DNA from: Candidatus Obscuribacter sp.
Lineage (GTDB): Bacteria; Cyanobacteriota; Vampirovibrionia; Obscuribacterales; Obscuribacteraceae
Assembly: GCA_016718315.1 (NCBI GenBank)
Contig: JADKDV010000004.1
Location: 620,001 to 684,000 of the forward strand
Direction of reading: 5' to 3'
DNA length: 64,000 nucleotides
Part shown: positions 14,298-23,149 of the stretch, piece after piece
How positions within the stretch are numbered: position 1 is the first letter of the stretch
Layout: each line of letters begins with the position of its first letter
Translations under genes and position numbers: made by a program
The notes under the pieces: model-generated
Databases searched by the model: none
Seen by the model: the letters and a program-made list of their open reading frames with translations, nothing else
What the model was told of the DNA's origin: nothing

Positions 14298-17282
14298 ATG
14301 ATAACAATCCGCAGCGTCAACAAAGCAATTGTGCTAGCCATGGGCCTGCCCCTGGTGTTTTGCTTTGACCAGGCTGTGGCCAGGCGCGCTTACAGTACAG
14401 CTGAGGCTGAGATCGGTCGTTATGGCGGTGCAATGCCCGAGCCGCAGGCTCCAGTCAAGCGCCGTAAACATCTCAAAAAACGTGTAGTCAAAGTGCCCCA
14501 GGCGCGCGCGGCGGATGCTCCGCTGACTCTGCGCGAGGCGGCTGCGGCCCCGGTCACGTCTACAGCTGCATCGGCTGCTGCGACTGCTGCAACTGTTCCT
14601 GCTATCACTACGAGTCCAGCGACCCCTACAAGTCCAGCGACCACTGCAAGTCCTTCCCCAGCTAATACTTCTGCGCCTGTTACTGACACAGCTGTCGTCA
14701 CCCAGAGCAAGCCGGGATTTTTTGCTGAGGCTGCTAGCAGAGACCCTAAGACTGCCGCTGCAGTTGCTGATCTAGATAAACAAATCAAAGGTACGGCGGC
14801 TAATAGTGAGCCTGGTCCTTTGTCTATTGCCGATGCCAGTAGTTTGAGTCAGGCTAAAAACCTTACAGACTCAGGACAATACGCCGCTGCTCTCAAAATT
14901 TGTGATGAGCTATTAAAAAACAACCCTGCCTCTGCCAGTGTGATTTTGCAAAAGGCCGAGATATTTGTGCGTAGCAAAAACTACAGTCAAGCTCGACAAT
15001 TACTGTCAGAGGTCGCTCAGGACAAGCTCATAGCGGAGCGCTCCAGCTTAGACTTGAGTCAATTGGCCCTGGTCTACCACTTGATGGAAGAAAATGCGCA
15101 GGCTGCTTCCACTATTCAGGAAGCTTTGAAAATCGCCCCTCTAGACAATGCCATCATGGTGCGTGCAATCGATTATCTTGGCGCAAACGGTCAATACGAA
15201 CAGGCTGTCCAGGTCACGCAAGAAATACTCAATCAGCGTAAAGACAGCGCACTGGCACATGCTCTGGCCTTGATGCAGGCGCGTACCGGGCACATCGGCG
15301 ATGCACTGGCTACCATCGCTCGCCAGTTTGATAACTCCAATAGTGCCGAAATGCTCGAAGTGCAAGCCGAAGCGTATATAGCAGCTGGCGAATATGGCAA
15401 AGCTCTCGCCGTTTATACCGGACTAGCTAGAGAGCACCGTGAGGAAGTCTTTTATCCCAGTTCAAAAGCAGAAATGCTACGCAAGCTCGGCCGCTTTGAT
15501 GAGGCTCTGGTTGAATGTAATGCTGCTCTGCAATTGACTTCGCAAGATCCCTGGCTTTTGTCTTGCAAGGTCAAGATATTGCAAGAGCTAAAACAATTTG
15601 ACGCCGCTCACAAAACAGTCAAAGAGCTTATCGCCGTAAGCCCCAATGACCCGCTCAACTATATAGCCAGTGCCGCTGTCTACGAAGCTCAAAGAGACTT
15701 TGGCTCAGCGCTCATCGCCTGTGATGAGGGGCTGCGCAGGTTGGGACAAAGCGACGAATTAAAAGAACAACGAATAAGAGAATTGTGGAATTTGGGGCGC
15801 CTTGATGGTGCTGTCAGTGAGCTTGATAAATTGCTTGCTCAAGAGCCCGGCAACGACCAGTTTAAGCGCCTCAAGGTAAGGCTGGAGACATTTAGAGGTA
15901 ACTACGAGCAGGCTCGAAAAATTGCCCAGTCGCTCACTGCCAGTAGTGGCAATACTGTTGCTACGGGGCTTTGTCTGGCTGAGCTTAGCTTTGCCAAAAA
16001 AGATTATAAACAAGCGCTTGCTTTGCTCGATAGTGCTCTCAATCAGACTGCCTTAAATGATGTGCAGCGCACTCCTGTGCAACTATTGGCGGTGGCGTCA
16101 TGTATGCTCTCTGGTGATAGTAGTATCGCCCTGGAGCGGCTCGATGAGTACTATCAAGAGTCCAACAATAGTGTGGAAGGTGCCTGGCCCTGCCCGCTTT
16201 TGCAGGTGATGATGGGCAAGTTGTCTATGCCCATGGTAATTAGCAAAACCAGTAATGTGGACCGCTTTGCTACGATTAGCTTTTTTGAAGCAATCAGGCT
16301 ATTGGCTAAGGGCGACAATGTCCATGCCACCCGTATGTTTGCTCAAGCTGCTAAAGAGGAGCGCTCAGACTCTATGGAGGCTGTGGCTGGCTCTGCTCTG
16401 CAACAAAGTGGTCTGAGTAGCCAGATGATCAATATGCTATTGCTCGCGCTGGGCTCTGTCGGGGCATTGGCTTTGCTCACTGGTTTGATAGTACTGGTGA
16501 GAAGATCTGTCGCTAAAAGAACGGCGCAACCAAAAGGTGAGGCTGATCCTGAGGGCTTTTTGCAACAGGGCGATCAGACTAAAGTCTGGACGCCAAATGA
16601 AGTTGCCGGTGCTGCTGGTGCGCAAGAAGCGCAAAGCCACAGCGACCAAAATCGAGCGATTTATTCGCGTGTATCTAAGGCAAAAGTGGCTGCCCGCAAA
16701 GAATACAAAGCTCAAAAAGAGAAGGAAAAAGAAGAGCGTAAGAGGCTTGGTCAGGCTCTCAGTGGCGCTGTACCGGATGTGCAAGAAAACACTCGTGTGT
16801 CGGCTATCAGTGAGCAACTGCCTGAAGCGAACGAACTTTCTCCTGATTCTTCTGGGGCTCGTCGCAAGTACTTTGCCTCATTTAGCAGCGATGCTCAGGT
16901 CGAAGACATCTGGAACAAACGCATATCAAATCTCGATGCCAGCGGCAATCCGCTTAAGCAAATGTATGAACTAAAAGACGATATGGACAGCTATGGTGCC
17001 AGTCTGCCGCCTATTATCCCGGGTGTCGCTGCCGCAGCTGCCGCCGAGACACCCGCCTGGAAGGGTCCAAAAGACGCTCCTTTGACCGAATCGCAACAGC
17101 ATCTGATCCAGGGCAAGTTTAATGTGTCACCGGCAAGCGAAGCAGCCAGGCGCACCAATAATCGACTGGATGCGGCTGTAAGTGCCAGTGATAAATTGCA
17201 AGATTCTGCATCTCTTCAGGATTCGGCATCTCATAAACTGGGCCAAGACGAGCTAGACAAAAACGAGCTAGACAAAAACTAG
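14298..17282 (+). CDS. Large exported TPR protein with C-terminal membrane segment
   Basis: 994 residues. An N-terminal hydrophobic segment (residues 8-27) looks like a signal peptide or anchor. Residues about 70-130 are Ala/Thr/Pro-rich (repeated SPAT/TSPA), a disordered linker. Residues about 185-640 are a run of TPR hairpins (YAAALKICDELLKNNPAS and many similar units). Then follow a membrane helix (about 713-735, LLLALGSVGALALLTGLIVLV), a Lys/Glu-rich coiled coil (about 790-820) and a low-complexity cytoplasmic tail. The tail ends in the duplicated units LQDSAS and DELDKN. GAGGAG lies just before the ATG. A scaffold role across the membrane is plausible; nothing specific can be named. Confidence 0.85.
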   Translation: MITIRSVNKAIVLAMGLPLVFCFDQAVARRAYSTAEAEIGRYGGAMPEPQAPVKRRKHLKKRVVKVPQARAADAPLTLREAAAAPVTSTAASAAATAATVPAITTSPATPTSPATTASPSPANTSAPVTDTAVVTQSKPGFFAEAASRDPKTAAAVADLDKQIKGTAANSEPGPLSIADASSLSQAKNLTDSGQYAAALKICDELLKNNPASASVILQKAEIFVRSKNYSQARQLLSEVAQDKLIAERSSLDLSQLALVYHLMEENAQAASTIQEALKIAPLDNAIMVRAIDYLGANGQYEQAVQVTQEILNQRKDSALAHALALMQARTGHIGDALATIARQFDNSNSAEMLEVQAEAYIAAGEYGKALAVYTGLAREHREEVFYPSSKAEMLRKLGRFDEALVECNAALQLTSQDPWLLSCKVKILQELKQFDAAHKTVKELIAVSPNDPLNYIASAAVYEAQRDFGSALIACDEGLRRLGQSDELKEQRIRELWNLGRLDGAVSELDKLLAQEPGNDQFKRLKVRLETFRGNYEQARKIAQSLTASSGNTVATGLCLAELSFAKKDYKQALALLDSALNQTALNDVQRTPVQLLAVASCMLSGDSSIALERLDEYYQESNNSVEGAWPCPLLQVMMGKLSMPMVISKTSNVDRFATISFFEAIRLLAKGDNVHATRMFAQAAKEERSDSMEAVAGSALQQSGLSSQMINMLLLALGSVGALALLTGLIVLVRRSVAKRTAQPKGEADPEGFLQQGDQTKVWTPNEVAGAAGAQEAQSHSDQNRAIYSRVSKAKVAARKEYKAQKEKEKEERKRLGQALSGAVPDVQENTRVSAISEQLPEANELSPDSSGARRKYFASFSSDAQVEDIWNKRISNLDASGNPLKQMYELKDDMDSYGASLPPIIPGVAAAAAAETPAWKGPKDAPLTESQQHLIQGKFNVSPASEAARRTNNRLDAAVSASDKLQDSASLQDSASHKLGQDELDKNELDKN
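17249..17278. repeat. 15-bp tandem duplication at a gene's 3' end
   Basis: Two perfect copies of CGAGCTAGACAAAAA, encoding the repeated ELDKN that ends the large TPR protein. A partial third copy runs into the stop codon. Confidence 0.85.
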
Positions 17283-17460
17283 CCCAAGTGGTCCTGCCTC
17301 CATAAGCATTCCAATTTGACATTTGCGCCATAGCCGGGCTATTTCTGGCATTTGAAAATAAGATCTTTGGCTTATTTGGGAAATTAATCCAGATTTTTCT
17401 TTCATATTTTGGATTTTGAGCATATATATGTGTAGGAGCTTTCAAGAGCAGGAGACCGGT

Positions 17461-19113
17461 ATGTCCTTTGATTCAGCCAAGGCGGGCAAGTCAGCCCAAG
17501 AAATCGATGCCGGGCGGCAGAGCGATGACTCCTTAAATCGTCCATCGCTTCTGGACATAGTCAAAGTCGGCTCCACAGATGCTCCGCGTCCAATTTTGAT
17601 GGCAGACGCCACAAGTGCTCAGGTCCGTACTGATGTCGTGCCTGTACCCTCGGTAGATTTGCGAGTTTTTATACCGGCTTTGCGCGGCGAAGTAACTCCT
17701 GTCGAGCGGATGGAGCGATACAGCCCTGGCAATCTCTATGAATCCACCGCCAGTCGCAATCAGGATAATTCGATTGTTTATACCGATGCTACCGGTCGGC
17801 CCCGGGGCATTGCCTATACCGATGGCAGCTTTAGCGGCATGGAGTATGACCGTCAGGGCAATTTATCTAGAGTATTTCGCGCGGACAAAGAGGGGCGCAT
17901 TACTCTCAATGAGATCAGGCGCAATGACGGTCTCTGGTCGAGCTTCAAAGACGGCAAGTCGCAAGGTGTATTTGATGGGACTTACTCTGTAAGACCCAAT
18001 GGTTGTGTTGAGTTTCTCAACAAAGACAGCACAGTCGATCGCTGGGACACCCATGGCGGCAAGCTCTACATGGACAGCCGCGGACGCCCACTCTCCATGA
18101 CCGATCGCAACAATCTCAAGCGAGATTATGGTTATGATGCTAGTGGCGCTCTCAATGAAGTAAGGCAGACTTTTGCCCGTGGCGCATCTCAAATCTGGCG
18201 CCAGGAACAAGGTCAGTGGTACTCCTATGACAGTAGTGGCAATGCTACAGGCAACCGCTATGATGGACGCATCTCGGTAGATGCCGATGGTAGTATCCGC
18301 CAGCAAGACAGGCGCACTGGCGATACAAAAGTAGCCAGACCCGATGGCACCAGTCTTATTGTGCGTGCCCCCGTTGATTATCGACCCTGGGATGTGCGTC
18401 AACCCGAGGCTCTCCCTCCAGGCGTTGTGGGTGACGGTAGGGCGCGTGTAAATCCAGATACTTCGCGAGTATTGTATGAGGGCGACGGCTCCAGACCGAC
18501 AACTGTTATTGCCAGAGATGGTACATATAGGCGCTATCAATACGACAATGCCGGTAATTTGGTTGGCAATGTCTCGTATGACGGTAACAACCAGGCGGTC
18601 TCCTCTCTCCGCCGCGAGGCCGGTGGTTGGGTGATGCGAGATGCGTCTGGCCAGCCAGTAAACATGCCTCCTATCGCTGATATTACCGTTGCCAATGACG
18701 GTGCCATGATCACGCGCTGGCAGGACGGCTATAGCACCATCAACAAAAACGATGGCTCAGTGGTGCAGTTTGATAACCGCAACAATCCGATAGGCATCCA
18801 GGATCCTACCGGCGAAAAGCGCCGTGTTACATGGGACAAAGGCAATAATCTTGTGATGGTCGAATACATGGCCACAAGTGGTGCTGACGTCGCTCTGCGG
18901 CGCTCAAGTAGTGGTTGGCAGACTTATGATCGCAACGGCATGCCAGTGAGTGAGCCACCTGTGCAAAACGTGCAAGTAGACCGTAATGGCACAATAGTTA
19001 TAACCAGGGCCTCTGGACGGACCACGATGTACACAGATGGTCGTCGTGTCGTTGATAGGGGTGGCATACCGGCTATTGACCCGCGGGCATTGATACCTCA
19101 GCGTTTTAGATAA
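17461..19113 (+). CDS. YD/RHS-like beta-repeat protein
   Basis: 551 residues starting at ATG 17461, which follows an AGGAG box; 15 codons upstream are open but not needed. From residue about 95 to the end it consists of imperfect beta-hairpin units of the type YDxxGNLxxV and W-x-YDxxG (for example YDASGALNEVRQTF, WYSYDSSGNATGNRYDG, YDNAGNLVGNVSYDG, TYDRNGMPVSEPP). These resemble YD/RHS repeats or MORN-like units. There is no signal peptide, no toxin tip domain and no RHS core motif. A secreted or surface shell protein exported by another route is possible. Tandem hairpin at 19143 follows the gene. Confidence 0.75.
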   Translation: MSFDSAKAGKSAQEIDAGRQSDDSLNRPSLLDIVKVGSTDAPRPILMADATSAQVRTDVVPVPSVDLRVFIPALRGEVTPVERMERYSPGNLYESTASRNQDNSIVYTDATGRPRGIAYTDGSFSGMEYDRQGNLSRVFRADKEGRITLNEIRRNDGLWSSFKDGKSQGVFDGTYSVRPNGCVEFLNKDSTVDRWDTHGGKLYMDSRGRPLSMTDRNNLKRDYGYDASGALNEVRQTFARGASQIWRQEQGQWYSYDSSGNATGNRYDGRISVDADGSIRQQDRRTGDTKVARPDGTSLIVRAPVDYRPWDVRQPEALPPGVVGDGRARVNPDTSRVLYEGDGSRPTTVIARDGTYRRYQYDNAGNLVGNVSYDGNNQAVSSLRREAGGWVMRDASGQPVNMPPIADITVANDGAMITRWQDGYSTINKNDGSVVQFDNRNNPIGIQDPTGEKRRVTWDKGNNLVMVEYMATSGADVALRRSSSGWQTYDRNGMPVSEPPVQNVQVDRNGTIVITRASGRTTMYTDGRRVVDRGGIPAIDPRALIPQRFR

Positions 19114-19142
19114 AGCGCTGCATACTTTCAAAGCGATTTATT

Positions 19143-19182
19143 CTCAGCTCTAACAAAAATCCGCAGACTCGTTAGAGCTGAG
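19143..19182. terminator. Perfect 12-base inverted repeat after the YD-repeat gene
   Basis: CTCAGCTCTAAC and GTTAGAGCTGAG form a perfect 12-bp stem with a 16-base loop, 29 bases after the stop codon. No T-run follows, so it is a 3'-end hairpin of uncertain terminator strength. Confidence 0.55.
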
Positions 19183-19294
19183 GATCTTATGCCTGGCATA
19201 ATTTGCCGGGGAACTTTTGCCTAGGCTCAGCTCCTTAAATCTAAGGTCCCGTTGATTGATGCGGGCATTGGTGCGAGAAATTGCTGAGGTGTTT

Positions 19295-19873
19295 ATGCGT
19301 ATTGTTGAATTTCTGGGACAAGCTCTGCGCTCGGTGCGCTCAGATGAATCTAAATTGATTGAGGCAATGCCCGCCGTCGCATCGCATAGTAACACTATCT
19401 CGATTAAAAGCCCCGTTTTTGAGGACGGCGCTCCTATCCCTAAGACGTACACCGCCGATGGTGCAAGTGTCTTTCCGACTTTGAAATGGAAGGGTGTGCC
19501 TCGTGAGAGCAAAAGCCTTTTGCTGGTAGTAGAAGATCCGGATGCTCCCAAGCCGACGCCTTTTGTACATGGAATCTTTTACAACATGCCACCTCAGCTG
19601 GAGGAATTACCTGAAATTGCAGTAGATCCGGATGGCATCACAGAGCGTCTGGCCAAGGTGGGAGTGCATATGGGCACTAATTCAGTCTTTGAGCCCGCTT
19701 ATATGGCGCCCACGCCTCCTCCTGGTCATGGACCGCATCATTATCACTTCCAATTGATTGCCCTGGATAAATTGCTGGAGTTTGACAAAGTGCCCAGTCT
19801 GGCTGATATCAAAGCCGCAATAGATGGTCATGTACTGGCTGCTGGTGAGCTTGTGGGCACTTACGAACGCTAG
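19295..19873 (+). CDS. YbhB/YbcL-type PEBP (Raf kinase inhibitor-like) protein
   Basis: Phosphatidylethanolamine-binding-protein fold. Both ligand-pocket signatures are present: VEDPDAPKPTPFVHGIFYNMP and the GPHHYHFQLIALD strand. The first is typical of the bacterial YbhB/YbcL branch. I start at ATG 19295 because GAGGTG lies six bases upstream; in-frame starts at 19256/19259 add 12-13 residues with poor ribosome-binding sites. At 192 residues it has an N-terminal helix of about 30 residues before the domain, longer than E. coli YbhB. Bacterial members bind small anionic ligands, and their cellular role is largely unknown. Probably cytoplasmic and monocistronic. Confidence 0.93.
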   Translation: MRIVEFLGQALRSVRSDESKLIEAMPAVASHSNTISIKSPVFEDGAPIPKTYTADGASVFPTLKWKGVPRESKSLLLVVEDPDAPKPTPFVHGIFYNMPPQLEELPEIAVDPDGITERLAKVGVHMGTNSVFEPAYMAPTPPPGHGPHHYHFQLIALDKLLEFDKVPSLADIKAAIDGHVLAAGELVGTYER

Positions 19874-19944
19874 TTGAGTATCTGGTTTGAGTTTGCGCGT
19901 GGTGCTATAAACTCGCACCTGCTCTGCAGGTTTTGTATGGGTGT

Positions 19945-20793
19945 TTATGCCATCTTTTGGTATAGCTTTTGTAGGGTGGCTAAATCACGGCTGGTAAGCG
20001 CAACACTTTTAGACTTCCAGTACATCAGGTCTGGTCCAAATGGTGAGTGCCCATCTAGTCCAAACGCATGACCGAGTTCGTGCAGGATCAAGCTGTAAAA
20101 TTTAGGTGGAGCAGAGTCTTGGTAGTGGTATTGTCCGTTAAAAATTTGAATTTTTGCTCTAGAAATTATTGAGCAATCCTGGTCCAGATATTTATATGTT
20201 GTTTGCCCACCTGCTGTTTGTAAGTCCGTCGGCGGCAAAGCTCTCTCAATAACTATATCGGCGCTCTCTAAGTCTCCAGTTAAATGGTATTGCCACTGCA
20301 GGGGCTCGGTCCACTTCTCTATGGCGTGCTTGATTTGTGCTTTTACATCGATAGCAAAGCCGGTCTCGTGAGTTTCGTTGATAAACACTGTAAGTGATGA
20401 CTTTGTCCATCTAGCTTGGTAGAGACAATCAAAGTAGGTGGTGGAGTCAGGGTCGATATCGCCTCGGCTTTTTAAAAACTCCTCCACACTCGATACCAGT
20501 GGTCTTAAATTGTCTAATACAGCATTTTGCGGATCATTTTTGTTCAGGACTGCAAAGGCATTTAGGCAGTCTCTAAAACAGCTGTTTGACTTTGCAAGTT
20601 GTCCGGCAAAGTCATAGTGCAGCCCCATGTCATAAAACAATGTCACATCTAGCTTTTGTTGCAGCAGTGCCTGGGCTTTGACGTAGAGTTGCTCGGCAAT
20701 GTCATATTCACCAAGATCGCGCAACTTGTTGGCTTGGTCGTATAGTGCAACGCCTTGCATAAACTGTTGATGATTGGAGTTAGGCAACATCAT
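19945..20793 (-). CDS. TPR-linked metzincin-like zinc metalloprotease
   Basis: 282 residues from the first possible ATG. The N-terminal half (about 10-115) has TPR-like hairpins (LRDLGEYDIAEQLYVKAQ). The C-terminal half is a matrixin-type peptidase domain with the complete zinc motif HELGHAFGLDGH (three His plus the catalytic Glu) and a Met-turn (DLMYW) 10 residues later. It should cleave peptide bonds; the substrate is unknown. No signal peptide is encoded from this start. The frame stays open for about 50 codons upstream with protein-like content (NPQTEYQRVSNPDDHIYWW) but has no ATG/GTG/TTG, so the true N-terminus may be missing or disrupted. Confidence 0.82.
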   Translation of the reverse strand: MMLPNSNHQQFMQGVALYDQANKLRDLGEYDIAEQLYVKAQALLQQKLDVTLFYDMGLHYDFAGQLAKSNSCFRDCLNAFAVLNKNDPQNAVLDNLRPLVSSVEEFLKSRGDIDPDSTTYFDCLYQARWTKSSLTVFINETHETGFAIDVKAQIKHAIEKWTEPLQWQYHLTGDLESADIVIERALPPTDLQTAGGQTTYKYLDQDCSIISRAKIQIFNGQYHYQDSAPPKFYSLILHELGHAFGLDGHSPFGPDLMYWKSKSVALTSRDLATLQKLYQKMA

Positions 20794-20947
20794 GCTCCCA
20801 AAAAAGGACCACCAATAAATATGATCATCTGGATTACTAACTCTCTGGTATTCAGTCTGGGGATTGATTACCGCTAGTTTAGCTGATTTACCGCGTCGAT
20901 AGCTTTGAGCTGGTGTTGCGACTGCTAGGCGGGGTGGTTACCTAAAT

Positions 20948-21292
20948 GTGTCATACCCTGGGATGATATTGGCTGTAGATGCACTGGATATCATCGATAC
21001 AGAGTACTTATTGAGACCAGAGCATATGACACAACAGCTTAAAAGTAACGTTCATCCCAAACTGCCTGGTTACGCTTATACCTGGGCTCCAGTGGTAGCT
21101 TATATAGGCATCGGCATTTACGCCGGTATGGATTTTTATAAGCGAGTCTATCTGGTCAATGCCCATGTCAGTCCGTATGAGCCTGTCGCCGCATTTTTCT
21201 GGGCTGGCTTTTTGGCATATCTGATGACTGTGTGCGCATTGTTGTTTGTCGATATCATGCTGCGCGATTGTTGGCACATGTTCCGCAAATAA
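20948..21292 (+). CDS. Small two-helix membrane protein
   Basis: 114 residues from GTG 20948; an ATG at 20963 is an alternative. Two hydrophobic helices (APVVAYIGIGIYAGM and PVAAFFWAGFLAYLMTVCALLFV) are followed by a short basic tail. No family recognised. It is divergent from the metzincin gene, and its 5' end overlaps the open frame upstream of that gene on the other strand. This makes one of the two starts doubtful. Confidence 0.5.
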   Translation: MSYPGMILAVDALDIIDTEYLLRPEHMTQQLKSNVHPKLPGYAYTWAPVVAYIGIGIYAGMDFYKRVYLVNAHVSPYEPVAAFFWAGFLAYLMTVCALLFVDIMLRDCWHMFRK

Positions 21293-21298
21293 GCGCTT

Positions 21299-21490
21299 TT
21301 AGTTTTGGGTGCCAAATATTGGTTTTTTTGGCTCCCCTTTTTGTTGGTTTTTTTTTTTTGTTTTTTTTGGTTTTTTTTTCCCTTTCATTTTTAATTTTCC
21401 TGGGGGTTTATTGCCCCGGTTTGTTTGGTTTTTTTTTTGGGGGGGTTTTTGGTTGGCTTTGGGGCGGGGCGTTCCTGGGGGTTTTTTCTT
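21299..21490. other. G/T homopolymer tract, probable assembly artefact
   Basis: About 190 bases almost wholly of T- and G-runs on the plus strand (runs up to about 13 T and 7 G), unlike anything else in the window. It begins right after a stop codon and merges into normal sequence by about 21490. The composition matches the low-quality read ends of two-colour chemistry. The 3' end of the TPR gene on the minus strand runs into it. Confidence 0.6.
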
Positions 21491-21764
21491 TGATTGCTTC
21501 GTTAATGTGTTTAGCAGCACTGCCATTGGCATCGCGGGCACCGAGGTGGACATCTAGGTAGTAAGCTTTGTGCAGGTCATTGAGCGCGGCGCTATAGTTT
21601 TTGTTTTGCATCAACTCCACCGCTCGTCCCTGCAGGGCAAGACTGAGATTCCATTGTGCTTTTGTGTAACTATGATCGCGCGTCAAAGCCTCTGTAAGGG
21701 CTTCCACCGCCGCCTGCCATTGTTTTTTATTTACGGCAATAACACCCTGGTTGTTTAATGCCAC
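21408..21764 (-). CDS. TPR protein fragment with corrupted 3' end
   Basis: Residues 1-95 are clear TPR hairpins (NNQGVIAVNKKQWQAAVEALTEAL, given over positions 4-27, then LSLALQGRAVELMQNKNYSAAL). The last 30 residues (QPKTPPKKKPNKPGQ) come from the G/T homopolymer tract and are probably not real. The start is a GTG without a good ribosome-binding site. The product and length are therefore uncertain, and the gene is best treated as partial. Confidence 0.5.
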   Translation of the reverse strand: MALNNQGVIAVNKKQWQAAVEALTEALTRDHSYTKAQWNLSLALQGRAVELMQNKNYSAALNDLHKAYYLDVHLGARDANGSAAKHINEAIKEKTPRNAPPQSQPKTPPKKKPNKPGQ

Positions 21765-21858
21765 ACATATCCAACCATTGTCATGCAGTTTTCACGTTGT
21801 TTCTCTTAGGATGCAATCCATCAGACCTCACCCCATTTTCTTAGCAGGACTTACTAAC

Positions 21859-22566
21859 ATGGAAAAAGATTCCGGCGATAATGCTGTTAAGGCGCCAGAG
21901 CAATCACAGGTTGGCGATAGCGGTATACAGTCGCAATTGCAGCAAAGCCAAACTGACGGCAGTATGGCTAACTTGGGATCTCAGCGCAACTTGGACTCTG
22001 CTCAAGCCAGTCAACAGATGGCAGATAAGGGTATAGTCGGCAACCTGCAACTGACAGGCGATGTAAACGGCAACAAAGGAGCTCAATCTAGCGATTCAAA
22101 CGATAATGCAGCTAATTCAATTCACGCTACCCAAGACAGTCGCAATCCCTGGGCACCAAATAATGGAGGCGCTACCACTGACACAAATGTACAGTCGGTT
22201 GGCTCCACAGAAAAAAACTACAATGATCGCAATCCAGAATCTGCAAAAAATGATCTAAAGTCTTTTGGAAGCGTTACCAGTGACACAAATGCACAGATTC
22301 ATGGCTCTACCGAAAAGAGTTCCAATGATTTCAATCCTGAATCTAAGTCAAAAGACGGATCAAAATTTGAAAATCCTGGTCAATCCGAAAATAAAGGAAA
22401 GTCAAACCCAGAGAATCAAATTAATGGCAATGCTTCTTCCAAGGCTGAGCATAGCGAGCCGGTCAAGTCTGGCAATAATCCTCGTCAAAACAATCACCAA
22501 CCCGCACCTCGTCATCAGCCCGGTCCTGTGCACAGACCCGCTCCTGTAGCCAGACCGACTTGGTAA
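21859..22566 (+). CDS. Disordered Asn/Gln/Ser-rich repeat protein
   Basis: 236 residues from ATG 21859 (MEKDSGDNAVK), with AGGA about 10 bases upstream; a longer open frame upstream looks non-coding. The sequence is hydrophilic throughout, rich in Asn, Ser, Gln and Gly. It contains two imperfect copies of a unit of about 30 residues (TDTNVQSVGSTEKNYNDRNPES and TSDTNAQIHGSTEKSSNDFNPES compared by position, residues about 108-170). The C-terminus is Pro/His/Arg-rich (RHQPGPVHRPAPVARP). No signal peptide. Composition resembles the disordered proteins at 25001 and 55209. Function unknown. Confidence 0.65.
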   Translation: MEKDSGDNAVKAPEQSQVGDSGIQSQLQQSQTDGSMANLGSQRNLDSAQASQQMADKGIVGNLQLTGDVNGNKGAQSSDSNDNAANSIHATQDSRNPWAPNNGGATTDTNVQSVGSTEKNYNDRNPESAKNDLKSFGSVTSDTNAQIHGSTEKSSNDFNPESKSKDGSKFENPGQSENKGKSNPENQINGNASSKAEHSEPVKSGNNPRQNNHQPAPRHQPGPVHRPAPVARPTW

Positions 22567-22610
22567 GTTAGGCGCAAACATCGGATAGAATGGAAGGCGC
22601 AAATAGCTTT

Positions 22611-23075
22611 TTAGCTAAGCTCTTTGACCATTACAAAATGCGGACCGACACCGGGGATTTCAAACATATCTCCAGCAATTTGCCAGCCTGCCTTTTGATA
22701 AAAGCCTGCTGCTGAGGCTCTGGCGTTGCACCAGATGGTACGTACTCCAAGCGCAGAGGCTTCTGTTTCCAGTGCGTCCAGCACTAGTTTGCCTGCCCCT
22801 GTGCCGCGACTTCGGTCGCTGACTGCCATTCCTCTCACTTGATAGGCGTCTTTGTCAGCCGCAATCTCGCTATCTTTGCCAGTCCATGGCCGCTTGATCA
22901 TAGTGCCTACACCCACAATTTCGGCATCTTTAAATGCAGCTACGTGATAGGCAGTGGGCTCATCATCGCCCTCAAAGATGGTCGTCTCAAAAGGTAAGCC
23001 AGGTCTCAATACTGAGTGGCGCAATGGGCGAATGCTATCTACTGTGACAAAGGCCGTATGCAAATTGTGGGGCAT
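22611..23075 (-). CDS. GNAT family N-acetyltransferase
   Basis: 154-residue acetyl-CoA-dependent transferase. Motif A is visible as VRGMAVSDRSRGTGAGKLVLDAL, where RGTGAG is the pyrophosphate-binding loop, followed by the late GFYQKAGWQIAGDMF strand-helix typical of GNAT. Acceptor substrate unknown. Downstream of the quinone oxidoreductase on the same strand (75 bases apart), so possibly in its operon. Confidence 0.9.
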   Translation of the reverse strand: MPHNLHTAFVTVDSIRPLRHSVLRPGLPFETTIFEGDDEPTAYHVAAFKDAEIVGVGTMIKRPWTGKDSEIAADKDAYQVRGMAVSDRSRGTGAGKLVLDALETEASALGVRTIWCNARASAAGFYQKAGWQIAGDMFEIPGVGPHFVMVKELS

Positions 23076-23149
23076 CGATATAGCACTAACGAGGAGTCGT
23101 TGACTCCACTGGGGGGAGCTGACTCCATGTTAGCGCATTATCGTTTTAC

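Noticed and set aside
14420..14788. Minus-strand 122-codon frame opposite the large TPR gene
   Set aside because: Shadow of the Ala/Thr/Pro-rich linker of the real gene; its repetitive Ala/Val composition mirrors the other strand.
17863..18540. Minus-strand 225-codon frame inside the YD-repeat gene
   Set aside because: Long only because of the repeat composition; the plus-strand repeats are clearly coding and no ribosome-binding site is present on the minus strand.
21299..21561. Lys/Pro-rich and Phe/Gly-rich open frames in the homopolymer tract
   Set aside because: They arise from T- and G-runs that are probably not genuine sequence.
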